Origin: HK1 sp965204915 | GTDB lineage: Bacteria > Pseudomonadota > Gammaproteobacteria > HK1 | DNA length: 64,000 bases | Assembly (NCBI GenBank): GCA_965204915.1 | Contig: OZ242023.1 | Location: forward strand, 806,001-870,000 | Direction of reading: 5' to 3' | Shown: positions 1 through 8,557 of the stretch, piece after piece | Layout of the letters: each line of letters begins with the position of its first letter | Numbering within the stretch: position 1 is the stretch's first letter | The notes under the pieces: generated by a model | Told to the model about the DNA's origin: nothing | The model's input: only the letters and a program-made list of their open reading frames with translations | The model's database searches: none | Position numbers and translations under genes: made by a program

Positions 1-63
1 GCGGAGCGGACGCCGTCGGACGTGCGGCTGTGCGTCGATACGAGGCGGCAGCGCGATGGTCAT
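1..63 (-). CDS. 5' end of a second HsdR-like gene, running off the left edge
   Basis: Read on the minus strand from 63 to 1, the 21 codons start MTIALPPRIDAQPHV. This matches the start of the HsdR-like protein at 59337 (MTIAPPPRIDERRHV) codon by codon for about 15 residues and then diverges. The upstream DNA is also shared (see repeat 1-167). I infer a second, diverged type I restriction subunit gene or gene fragment to the left of the window. Only the N-terminus is visible, so whether it is intact cannot be judged. Confidence 0.55.
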   Translation of the reverse strand, partial: MTIALPPRIDAQPHVRRRPLR

Positions 64-167
64 CGTCTTCTCCGGTTGCCGGACGATCCGGTCGTGCTGC
101 GACGAATCCTGCGTGCGGTTCTTCGCGCCACCAGTCTACGCGGCCCGCTCCACCTCGAAGGCGGCGG
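1..167. repeat. Inverted copy of 59233-59399
   Basis: Positions 1-167 are the reverse complement of 59233-59399 without indels (x corresponds to 59400 minus x). Identity is very high over 64-167, with only a handful of mismatches, and lower over 1-50. The shared unit holds the last ten or so codons and stop of the AAA-ATPase-like gene, the 72-bp spacer and the hsdR start. Similarity stops abruptly near 167, where oxygenase coding sequence begins, marking a recombination breakpoint. Confidence 0.85.
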
Positions 168-841
168 CGCTCGGGCTCGGCCTCCCGGCCGATCGCTTCA
201 CCCGGTGGTTCGACGCCCCGCTGACCAACATGACCCTGCTGCGCTATCCCGAGACCGGAAAGGAACGCTGGGGCATCCATCCGCACAAGGATTTCGACGT
301 GCTGACCCTCCTTGCCCACGATCCGGTGGGCGGCTTGCAGGTGCTGGCGCGCGACGGCGAATGGCTCGACGCGGCCTGCCCCGAGGACGGCTTTCTGGTC
401 AACGCCGGCGACATGCTGGAGCTGTGGAGCGGCGGCCGGATCCGATCCGCGCCGCATCGGGTCCTGAACCGCTCCGGCCGGGAGCGCGTCTCCTTCCCCT
501 GGTTCGCCGTGCCCGAGCCCGAGGTCACGATCGAACCTTTGCTGCCCCCCGTGCCCGGCTTCGCCCGCGAGCCGCTGAACTGCGCCGAGGCCAGCGCCGC
601 GGTGTGGTATTCGAACTGGCCGGACGCCGCGCCGCCGGCCGGCATCGCGCTCGGGGAGTTCGGCGCCCATCCGCGGGAGGCCGTGCGGGCACCGGGCAAG
701 GGAATGCCGCCGGAGGGGCCGCGGGGACGGCATCGGATCGCAGGCGGGACTGACTTCGCCAGCGTACGGATCGTGGATACTGCCGGACGGGCCACCGGCG
801 CCGCATCATCGGCCTCGACGGAAGTTGAATGGAGTGGTTGA
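168..841 (+). pseudogene. 2OG-Fe(II) oxygenase (isopenicillin N synthase-like), 5'-truncated
   Basis: The frame open over 56-841 encodes the C-terminal half of a 2-oxoglutarate/Fe(II)-dependent dioxygenase. It has the HKDFDVLTLL block (H-x-D iron ligands), GGLQV, VNAGDMLELWSGG and then SAPHRVLN with the distal His, followed by RERVSFPWF. The usual N-terminal 120 or so residues are missing. The frame upstream of about 168 is the reverse complement of unrelated restriction-locus sequence, so the apparent start at 56 is an artefact of the breakpoint. The last 60-70 residues do not look like family sequence. A chimeric remnant is likelier than a working enzyme. Confidence 0.75.
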
Positions 842-1241
842 ACCGGGCAACGTCATCCGGAGGCATTCGAGCGTTACGCGTGTGGGGGAGGAGAGGGGGT
901 TGCACGAGGGGTTCGGCCCCGAGACGGCGGCGCAGCTTTCGGAGCTTCTGGCGGACGCCGATGGTGTTGAGGAGGACCCTGCCCAGACAGGGGGTTGAGC
1001 CTCTGAATGCCGTGCCAGCGACGATCTGCATGAGACGAAGCTGCTTGCCCGGCTCCCTCATGCGAAGCGAGGGGCGCTCCGGTGAGATCGCAGCCGCTTT
1101 GTTGGTCATTGACGCCGAATGCGGCGTATTCTTCGGGGCCACTCGACTGCCACCCCGAAAGACCGCCGGCGCGACCACGACTCGCGCAGCTCCGCCACAC
1201 ATTCCGGGACCGGGCAAGGTAACAAGCAAGGACGCTGAATC
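842..1241. other. Non-coding gap before cas3, with a possible Rpn/DUF4351-type tail
   Basis: About 400 bp lie between the oxygenase remnant and cas3. A short + strand frame (900-998) reads FGPETAAQLSELLADA, which resembles the C-terminal tail of Rpn-family PD-(D/E)XK transposase-like proteins. It then degenerates, so it is at most a remnant. I recognise nothing else. The cas operon promoter should lie here, but I could not pick a convincing -35/-10 pair. Confidence 0.3.
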
Positions 1242-4241
1242 GTGTCGGGAACGTTCGACTTCGACGAAGCCTTCAAGGCGATCACCGGATACGGGCCCTT
1301 TCCCTGGCAGGCTCGTCTGTTCGAGAGGCTGTCTGCCGGCGGGCTCCCGCCAGCCGTGGACATCCCGACCGGCCTCGGCAAAACCTCGGTCATGGCGCTC
1401 TGGCTGCTGGCTCGGGCAGCAGGAGCACACCTGCCCCGTCGCCTGGTCTACGTCGTCGACCGCCGCGCCGTGGTCGATCAGGCCACCACCTTTGCCGCAG
1501 ACATCCGCGCGGCCCTGGATCGCCCGGCTTGCCCGGCTGTCGAGCAGGTGCGGCAAGGGTTGGCGCTCGGAGACCGGCCACTGGCGATCTCCACCTTGCG
1601 CGGCAAGTACGTCGATAATCGCGAATGGCTGGATGATCCCACCGCCCCGGCGATCATCGTCGGCACGGTGGACATGGTCGGCTCCCGCCTGTTGTTCGAG
1701 GGGTATGGCGTTTCCCGGCGGATGCGACCCTACGCGGCGGGCCTGATGGGCTGCGATACCCTCGTGATGCTGGACGAGGCGCATCTTTCCCGTCCCTTCG
1801 AACGACTGCTGTGCACCATCGAGAAAGAACAGCGCGTGTCGGAGGCGAATCATGTCGGGCAGGCGCGAGGCTGTCTTGCCGGTACGCGAGCCGATGAGGA
1901 CTGTCCACCGCCCCTCCGGGTGCTGCCGCTGTCGGCAACCTTGGGCGATGCTCCGGGGCCGGAGCGCCCATTCACCCTCGACGACGAAGATCGGGCGAAC
2001 GAGATCGTCCGGGCGCGGCTCGAAGCGTCGAAAACGCTCACTATCGAGGATCGCGACAAGAACGCAACGCTGGAGGACATGCTGGCAGAACGGGCCTGGG
2101 GCCTCGTGCGGGAAGAGAGCGATGCGACGCCCCGACCGATTCGCACGCTGATCTATTGCGACAGTCGGAAGGTGGCGGAAAAGGTTGCGGATACCCTCCG
2201 AAAGCAGGTCAGGAAGGAGGCGATCGAGGCTGCGGTCATTCTGTTCGTCGGCGGCCGGCGCGTGTACGAGCGGGAGGAGGCGGCTCGGAAACTGAAAGAG
2301 CATGGCCTGATCGCCGGCCGCGACGCAGTTCCGAAGGCGCCGGTTTTCCTGGTTGCGACCTCCGCGGGTGAGGTGGGGGTCGATCTGGATGCCGACCACA
2401 TGGTCTGCGATCTGGTGGCATGGGAACGCATGGTGCAGCGGCTGGGCCGTGTGAACCGGCGGGGCGCGGGGAAGGCGCGGGTGCTGGTGATCGATCAGGG
2501 TCCGCCCGAGCAGAAGCAAGCGGGCGCGGCCGGTATCGCCCGCCACTTGGCGGTGCGGCAGTTGCTGGAGGCTCTGCCGCAGGACGGGGCCGGCGGCCAT
2601 CGGGCAGGTCCCGCCGCTCTTGCGGACCTCGGACAATACCCGGAGTTGCAAGGGCGGATTACTCAGGCTTCCACGCCCGCGCCGCTCTACCCTGCCCTGA
2701 CCCGGCCGCTGGTCGATGCCTGGGCGATGACGTCCCTCGCAGAACATACCGGGCGCCCGGAACCAGGTCCTTGGCTGCGGGGCTGGGTGGACGAGGAAGC
2801 GCAGACGACCGTGGTCTGGCGCTGTTTCCTGCCGGTACGGTACTCCGTAACCGGTGCCGACATCCGAATGTTGAAGCCGAAAAACAGCGAGATCGACGAA
2901 TTCTTCGAGGCGGCTCCGCCGCAAGGAGCCGAACTGCTCGAAACCGAGACTTGGCAGATCGTGGACTGGCTGAAGAAGCGCGCCCGCAAGTGTCTGAACA
3001 TGCTTGCGAAAGGAACGCCGGAACAGAGCAACCCGAGCGACAGCGAGGGGGGAGAGAACGGCGATACTTCCATTCCCGAAGCCGAAGGCAGCGCCCTCCT
3101 CCCGCCGCTGAATTCCGGTTCGCTGGTCGCGTTCCTGCTCGACGGTAACGGCGAATTCGAAGGTGCGCTCAGCCTCGAGAACGTTTCCGGATCGAAAGCC
3201 GAAGAATTGAACCGGAGATTCGCCGGACGGAAGCTGGTAGTGGATGCTCGCCTCAACGGACTCAAGGCGGGTCTGCTGGATCCTGCTTGCGACGAACCCG
3301 CTTCGACGATCGAGGACAACTGGGGGAAACCCCAAGAGTGGGAGGAGGCGGAAAGGAGCGAGGCCGATGGAGACCACGGAGGCTTGCCTACGATACGAGT
3401 CCGGCCATTCCACGAAGCCGCCCGCACTCGCCTGATGGACGAGCGCAAGGCGCTTACGGACGCCGGACACCCTCCGGATCCGTGGCAAGAGACACGGGCT
3501 CTGCCCCTGTACGAATCGTCGGACGGGGAATCTGTCGAAGCCTGGCTGATCGTCGAGAAGCGGCGGGGAACGGAGAACGATGAAGAGTCCCGCTCCATGG
3601 CGCCGATCCGGCAGGGCCTGGACGAGCATCAGTCGTGGGTTGCGTCGGAGGCGGTGCGGATTGCGACCGCACTCGAACTCCCGGAAGAGGACCGAACGAT
3701 GCTCCGGGCCGCCGCCCTCCACCACGACGACGGCAAGAAGGCATCCCGTTGGCAACGGGCGTTCAACGCACCGCGCGAAGGCGGTCCCTACGCAAAGACG
3801 GCCGGTCCTCTGAATCATCGGGTATTGAACGGCTATCGGCACGAATTCCAGTCGCTCCTCGACGCGGAGGAGAATGGCCTCGACGGCCTGGATCATTCCG
3901 ATCCGCGATTCGATCTCGCCCTGCATCTCATCGCGGCGCATCATGGCCGTGCGCGGCCCGTGATCGGTATCGAAGGCTGTGACTCGCTACCACCAACCGC
4001 CGCGGCACGTCGAGCGCATGAAGCCTCGTTGCGCTTTGCCCGATTGCAGCGCCAGTGGGGGCCGTGGGGGCTCGCATGGTGGGAGGCGCTGTTGCGGGCT
4101 GCCGATCAGCGGGCGTCGAGGGCGTTGGAAGAATCCGTGCTGCGGGAGCGGAGGAAAGGCTCGACCAGGAATGCCCCATCATCGGCTTCACAGGAACTTC
4201 AACCCGATCTGTTCGCGGGCGACGCGAAGGAGACCGGCTGA
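1242..4241 (+). CDS. cas3: Type I-G CRISPR helicase-nuclease Cas3 (C-terminal HD)
   Basis: This is the effector helicase-nuclease recruited by the type I interference complex to unwind and degrade target DNA. The 999-residue protein has the SF2 helicase core first: PTGLGKTS Walker A near residue 45, LDEAH near 178, a PLSATLG motif III, and motif VI QRLGRVNRRG near 400. A metal-dependent HD nuclease follows at the C-terminus, with HHDDGKKASRW near 827 and an AAHHGR pair near 899. Helicase-then-HD is the order expected of type I-G (I-U) Cas3, opposite to most other subtypes. The start is GTG at 1242, preceded by a weak AAGG. The stop overlaps the csb3 start (tgATG), so the genes are probably translationally coupled. 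Confidence 0.95.
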   Translation: MSGTFDFDEAFKAITGYGPFPWQARLFERLSAGGLPPAVDIPTGLGKTSVMALWLLARAAGAHLPRRLVYVVDRRAVVDQATTFAADIRAALDRPACPAVEQVRQGLALGDRPLAISTLRGKYVDNREWLDDPTAPAIIVGTVDMVGSRLLFEGYGVSRRMRPYAAGLMGCDTLVMLDEAHLSRPFERLLCTIEKEQRVSEANHVGQARGCLAGTRADEDCPPPLRVLPLSATLGDAPGPERPFTLDDEDRANEIVRARLEASKTLTIEDRDKNATLEDMLAERAWGLVREESDATPRPIRTLIYCDSRKVAEKVADTLRKQVRKEAIEAAVILFVGGRRVYEREEAARKLKEHGLIAGRDAVPKAPVFLVATSAGEVGVDLDADHMVCDLVAWERMVQRLGRVNRRGAGKARVLVIDQGPPEQKQAGAAGIARHLAVRQLLEALPQDGAGGHRAGPAALADLGQYPELQGRITQASTPAPLYPALTRPLVDAWAMTSLAEHTGRPEPGPWLRGWVDEEAQTTVVWRCFLPVRYSVTGADIRMLKPKNSEIDEFFEAAPPQGAELLETETWQIVDWLKKRARKCLNMLAKGTPEQSNPSDSEGGENGDTSIPEAEGSALLPPLNSGSLVAFLLDGNGEFEGALSLENVSGSKAEELNRRFAGRKLVVDARLNGLKAGLLDPACDEPASTIEDNWGKPQEWEEAERSEADGDHGGLPTIRVRPFHEAARTRLMDERKALTDAGHPPDPWQETRALPLYESSDGESVEAWLIVEKRRGTENDEESRSMAPIRQGLDEHQSWVASEAVRIATALELPEEDRTMLRAAALHHDDGKKASRWQRAFNAPREGGPYAKTAGPLNHRVLNGYRHEFQSLLDAEENGLDGLDHSDPRFDLALHLIAAHHGRARPVIGIEGCDSLPPTAAARRAHEASLRFARLQRQWGPWGLAWWEALLRAADQRASRALEESVLRERRKGSTRNAPSSASQELQPDLFAGDAKETG

Positions 4242-5119
4242 TGGCCGAAGCTTCCATTCCCGTCGATTTGGCCAATCCAGGCCAAGTGTTCGCCTGTCTC
4301 GGCATCGTCGAGGCGGCTGAAGTTCTGTCGGGTGCGGTGAAAGGCGGATTCGACTGGCAGGATCGGGACGAGGCGCGATTCCGCCTTGCCGCTCCCGGCG
4401 ACGAAGATCCGATCGTGCGCGTCCTGCATTTTCTGGATGATGCGACCGTAGAGTCGGTGGCTCCGCCCAACTCCTCCAACCGTACGGAGAAATGGGGCGT
4501 TGATACCACGCCGAGCGAATCGTCCGTATTCCCGTTCCGCGACCCCCGTAGCCCAGCCACGTTGCCGGCGCGTCTTGTAGATGCCACCGGCAACACGATC
4601 GTGATCGACTATTGGGGTGACGAGACGAAGCGCGACAATGTGAAGTTCTGGGCCGGTTCCGGCGGCTATCCGGGAGTGGGGCTTGTACGCGACGCCCTCG
4701 ATCTGGTTCGAGACCGCATCCTTGAAGACGCCGAGGATCCCTTTGCAGTAACAGCCCGGCAGAGCAGCAGCTTCCGTTTCGACTGGCGACGCGACTACGT
4801 ACCGATCGACGCCGGCTTCTCGCCGAACATGCACGGCGATGTGGGGATGCAGGGCTACCCGGTAGTGGAATTGCTGGCCGCCATCGGACTCACCCACGCC
4901 CGCCCGTTACGGCACACCAAGCTGGAATACAGCTATGGCGTGCTTGGTGTCGTTGACTCCGGGCTCTATCCTCCGATCTTCCTGCGGGCAGCCCTCGGAG
5001 CCCGGCAACCTCTGTTCCCCGGCATGCCGCTACGCCGGTTCCGTATGCAGCTCGACTGGCCCGGACAGGAAAACCAGGCCCGCTGTATCACAGACGTCAC
5101 TGAGGAGCCCTTGACATGA
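4241..5119 (+). CDS. csb3: Type I-G Cascade subunit Csb3 (Cas8-like, GSU0052 family)
   Basis: This 292-residue protein opens with SIPVDLANPGQVFACLGIVE, the signature start of Csb3/Cas8u2, the small Cas8-like subunit of type I-G surveillance complexes. It is presumed to help with PAM recognition and R-loop formation, by analogy with other Cas8 proteins. The ATG at 4241 overlaps the cas3 stop. An earlier in-frame start at 4055 would lie inside cas3 and was rejected. Its own stop overlaps the csb1 ATG (ATGA at 5116-5119). No catalytic motif is expected or seen. Family assignment rests on the N-terminal motif and on gene order. Confidence 0.87.
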   Translation: MAEASIPVDLANPGQVFACLGIVEAAEVLSGAVKGGFDWQDRDEARFRLAAPGDEDPIVRVLHFLDDATVESVAPPNSSNRTEKWGVDTTPSESSVFPFRDPRSPATLPARLVDATGNTIVIDYWGDETKRDNVKFWAGSGGYPGVGLVRDALDLVRDRILEDAEDPFAVTARQSSSFRFDWRRDYVPIDAGFSPNMHGDVGMQGYPVVELLAAIGLTHARPLRHTKLEYSYGVLGVVDSGLYPPIFLRAALGARQPLFPGMPLRRFRMQLDWPGQENQARCITDVTEEPLT

Positions 5120-6177
5120 CGATCGAATTCGACGACGCATTCGTCGAGCGCTGTGCGAATGTTCCGGCCGGCCCGGTTGCGCTCACGTTGCGGCAGAAGT
5201 ACCTGCCGGTGGAGGGTGCAAACTCGGTCATCTTCCCGCCGACCTACGCCGGTATCGGCTACAACATCGACACCTTGTCGGACGGCACGAAGGTCGCGAC
5301 GATCGACAGCGTCGGCGCCCAGGCCAACCGGATGGAGCCCCTGTTCAAGGCGGCGGCAGGCGGCGAGCCGGAGAACCCGCACGCTACACTGGTGCCGCAG
5401 GTGACCATCACTTACGGCAACGACAAGTCGGTGTCCCTTCTCGAAGCGGGACACCGGCTGGGCGACGCTCTGGTTCGATCCACCGGGCTCCTGGAAGAAG
5501 CCAATCGAGCCTTCCGCACCCTTCTCGACAACGATGACGCCTCCGCCATTGCGCGGCTGGCGCCGACCTCGCTGGTGTTCGGGGTGTGGGACTCCCGCGA
5601 TACACAGGCAAAGCTGCCGCGTATCGTGCAGTCGGTGATCCGCGCCTGGGACATCGACGATCTGAAGCGCTCGGCACAGTACAACCCGCCTGTCGATTAC
5701 GCCGAACTCGAAGTATTCAGTGAAGACGAGAAGAAAAAGCAGGAAGGCAATGCGAAGAGCCTGCTGGCGCAGCGCGGCTTCGTGCACGTCCCGGCGACCG
5801 GCGAACACGGTGGCATCGTGGTCCACGGCGAGATCCGCCGAGATACGACGGTGAACCTGATCGCCCTTCGACGTTTGCGCGGAGACGATGGAACGGCCCT
5901 GCGCCGCTACGTTCTCGGCTTGGCGGTGGTGGCGGCAACCGCGCCTCTTGACGGATTTCTGCGCCAAGGCTGTCTCATCACCCCCGATCCGGATGCGCCC
6001 GGTACGTGGGAGTCGGTAGGCCGTGACGGCGTGCGAGAAGCGGTGGCGCTCAACGAGGACGGTGCGCTGAGCATGGCGCAGAAGGCGTGCAAAGGCTTCT
6101 TCGGCACCGTCCCTCCTGCCCGTACGGTCAAGTTCGACAAGGCGCTTGCCAAGAAGGACGCGGCGAAGAAGGCCTGA
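5116..6177 (+). CDS. csb1: Type I-G Cascade backbone Csb1 (Cas7)
   Basis: A 353-residue RAMP-superfamily protein of the Csb1/Cas7 family, which polymerises along the crRNA as the backbone of the surveillance complex. Diagnostic stretches are VIFPPTYAG near residue 40 and IDSVGAQANRMEPLF near 65-80, both typical of Csb1 (GSU0053 family). The C-terminus is lysine-rich (AKKDAAKKA). The start codon overlaps the csb3 stop by 4 nt, and csb2 begins 4 nt after its stop, so the three subunits sit in one tightly packed operon. Confidence 0.93.
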   Translation: MTIEFDDAFVERCANVPAGPVALTLRQKYLPVEGANSVIFPPTYAGIGYNIDTLSDGTKVATIDSVGAQANRMEPLFKAAAGGEPENPHATLVPQVTITYGNDKSVSLLEAGHRLGDALVRSTGLLEEANRAFRTLLDNDDASAIARLAPTSLVFGVWDSRDTQAKLPRIVQSVIRAWDIDDLKRSAQYNPPVDYAELEVFSEDEKKKQEGNAKSLLAQRGFVHVPATGEHGGIVVHGEIRRDTTVNLIALRRLRGDDGTALRRYVLGLAVVAATAPLDGFLRQGCLITPDPDAPGTWESVGRDGVREAVALNEDGALSMAQKACKGFFGTVPPARTVKFDKALAKKDAAKKA

Positions 6178-6181
6178 TTCG

Positions 6182-8380
6182 ATGGAACACGCCCTCCTCG
6201 TCACCGTGCGGTTCTACGAAGGCCGTTACCACGGCCTCGACAACCGCAAGGCCAGCGAATGGCCGCCGGCGCCGGCCCGACTCTTCCAGGCGCTGATGGC
6301 CGGCGCGGCCCGCGGCGCGAGGGTTCCTGGCGAGGTGCGGACGGCGCTCGATTGGCTGGAGACCCTGCCGCCGCCGGTGATCGCTGCCCCGCGCGGCATA
6401 TCCGGTCAAACCTTTATCAGCTATGTCCCCAACAACGACCTCGATGCCGAGCTCGCCAAAGGCAAGGCGCCGGATCTCGGCAAGGCAGTCGCCGCGATTC
6501 GAGTCGGCAAGCGCTTCCGACCGATCCTGTTCGATGCCGGGATGCCGATCCTCTATTGCTGGCCCTTCGGCGACGGTGACGGCCAGGCGAAGGCACTATG
6601 TGAGGCGGCAAACGGGCTCTACCATCTCGGCCGGGGCATCGACATGGCATGGGCCGAGGCGGCGGTGATCGACCCGGAGGAAGCCGAACAGCGGCTCTCG
6701 GGCCACGGCGGGATCGTGTATCGGCCCTCCGGTGGCGGAAACTCGGATCTCCAGTTGCTTTGTCCCCGGCCCGGTCTGCGGCGGAGTCTGGCCGCGCGCT
6801 TCGAAGGCATGCGCACCCGTTTCCGCACCGGTGGAACCAACCGCAAGCCGATCCGCCTGTTCGTGCAGCCGCCCAAGCCGCGATTGACCCGGGTCGTCTA
6901 TGACGCGCGACCGCATCGCTTCGTCTTCGAGCTGCGAACGGTTGACGCACAGGCGGACTTCGCCAGCCAGACGCTGAAGTCGGCAGCCGCACTGGTTCAG
7001 GAAGTGCGTGACAAGGCCGCAAAGCGGCTATGTGACGCCCTGCCCGATTCGGCGGACAGGGTCGAGCGTTACCTGATCGGTCGCGATGCACGAGATTCGG
7101 ACAAGGCCGCCCGGGTCCGTATCGTGCCGATTCCGTCGGTGGGCAGTGAATACGCCGACATGGCCATACGCCGCCTTGTCGTGTATGTGCCGCAATCCTG
7201 CCCATTGGCCGCGGACGATCTCGCCTGGGCCTTCGCTCGGGTTGCCTGGGTGGATGCCGATGGCGTGATCCGCGAAGAGCTGCAACGAACCGGCGACGAT
7301 CGCATGGTGAAACGCTTCGAGTGTCGCGGCCGACGCTGGCAGAGCCTGACACCGCTTGCCTTGCCCCTTGCCCGCCGCCGGAGAATCGAGCCGACCCGCC
7401 AAGCCGCCGAGGCGAAGGGCGCCGCCGAGCGCGCGGCCGAGGAAGCGCGCGCCATCGCCGCCGTGCGCCAGGCGTTGCGCCATGCCGGAACAGGCACCCC
7501 GGTCGCCAAGGTGCGCGTACAGCGCGAGCCCTTCCATCATCGTGGCGGTCGAGCGGAGTCGTTCGCTTCCGGTACGCGCTTTACCAAGGACATGCTCTGG
7601 CATGCCGAGGTGACGTTCACCGAACCCGTGGCGGGACCGTTGCTGCTGGGGGATGGGCGGTTCATCGGCCTTGGTCTGATGCGCCCGAGCGAACCGATGC
7701 GCGGTGTTCTTGCCTTCGCCATCACCGGAGGGCTCGCCGGCAGCGCCGCCCCCGCTACGGTCGCGCTCGCCGCACGCCGCGCGATGATGGCGCGGGTGCA
7801 GCGTCAGCTACGCCGCGGCGAGCGGTTCCCAGCCTATGTGAGCGGTCATGAAGAAGACGGCAGCCCGGCGGATGACGGCGCCCATCGGCATATCGCCGTG
7901 GTCGCCGATCTGCCGCGCGGGCGTCTCCTCTACATCGCTCCGAACCGGCTTCAGCGCCGCGGCATACGCTGGCGCGAGATCGAGAAGGATCATCGCCGGA
8001 CGGTGCAGGCACTGGAAGGCATGGACGTGCTTCGGGCCGGCGCGGCCGGCCGGCTGATCCTCGCGCCGGCGGTTCTCGATTCGGAAAGCGATCCGCTGTT
8101 CGCACCGGCCCGGATCTGGGAGAGCGTGACCGACTACCACGTGACCCGCCATTACCGCCGGCTCGGCAACGAAGAGGCGCTGAAGGCGGATGTCTCGTCG
8201 GAGCTGGACCGCCGGGGATGGCCCCGGCGGCCGGAAGCTGTCGAGGTGCTTGCGGTAGAGCGTGGGCCGCGTGGCGGGTTGTCGGGCCGTTTGCGCCTTG
8301 TTTTTCCCACGGCACAACGCGGTCCGTTGTTGATAGGCCGGACTTCGCACAAGGGTGGGGGGTTGTTTTCCGGCGTGTGA
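6182..8380 (+). CDS. csb2: Type I-G Csb2 (Cas5-Cas6 fusion)
   Basis: A 732-residue protein starting MEHALLVTVRFYEGRYHG, followed by EWPPAPARLFQALMAGA; both are typical of Csb2 (GSU0054 family). In type I-G this protein joins a Cas5-like half, which binds the crRNA 5' handle, to a Cas6-like half, which cleaves pre-crRNA in the repeats. No separate cas6 is present here, consistent with that fusion. The C-terminus ends in a glycine-rich RTSHKGGGLF segment like the G-rich loop of RAMP proteins. It is on the long side for the family, with a charged, Ala/Arg/Glu-rich helical linker around residues 400-440. The start is ATG at 6182, 4 nt after csb1. Confidence 0.9.
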   Translation: MEHALLVTVRFYEGRYHGLDNRKASEWPPAPARLFQALMAGAARGARVPGEVRTALDWLETLPPPVIAAPRGISGQTFISYVPNNDLDAELAKGKAPDLGKAVAAIRVGKRFRPILFDAGMPILYCWPFGDGDGQAKALCEAANGLYHLGRGIDMAWAEAAVIDPEEAEQRLSGHGGIVYRPSGGGNSDLQLLCPRPGLRRSLAARFEGMRTRFRTGGTNRKPIRLFVQPPKPRLTRVVYDARPHRFVFELRTVDAQADFASQTLKSAAALVQEVRDKAAKRLCDALPDSADRVERYLIGRDARDSDKAARVRIVPIPSVGSEYADMAIRRLVVYVPQSCPLAADDLAWAFARVAWVDADGVIREELQRTGDDRMVKRFECRGRRWQSLTPLALPLARRRRIEPTRQAAEAKGAAERAAEEARAIAAVRQALRHAGTGTPVAKVRVQREPFHHRGGRAESFASGTRFTKDMLWHAEVTFTEPVAGPLLLGDGRFIGLGLMRPSEPMRGVLAFAITGGLAGSAAPATVALAARRAMMARVQRQLRRGERFPAYVSGHEEDGSPADDGAHRHIAVVADLPRGRLLYIAPNRLQRRGIRWREIEKDHRRTVQALEGMDVLRAGAAGRLILAPAVLDSESDPLFAPARIWESVTDYHVTRHYRRLGNEEALKADVSSELDRRGWPRRPEAVEVLAVERGPRGGLSGRLRLVFPTAQRGPLLIGRTSHKGGGLFSGV

Positions 8381-8557
8381 GGTCGTCGTAAAGGGCACGT
8401 CACTCGAAAGAATCCTGGTGTCACAGCCGCTATTTCGCATCCAACGCATTTGCTTGGATGCCGGGATGGAAGGAGCCCGTGTCGGTGTCTACTGCCCCTG
8501 CCGGAAAACCGTCAAGCTCCGCGCCATAGATGTCGCGGATGAGAAGAGCCAGCATCG

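Noticed and set aside
525..3944. 1139-codon minus-strand open frame over cas3
   Set aside because: High-GC shadow of cas3: arginine-rich, no motifs, while the + strand has a complete, motif-rich Cas3.
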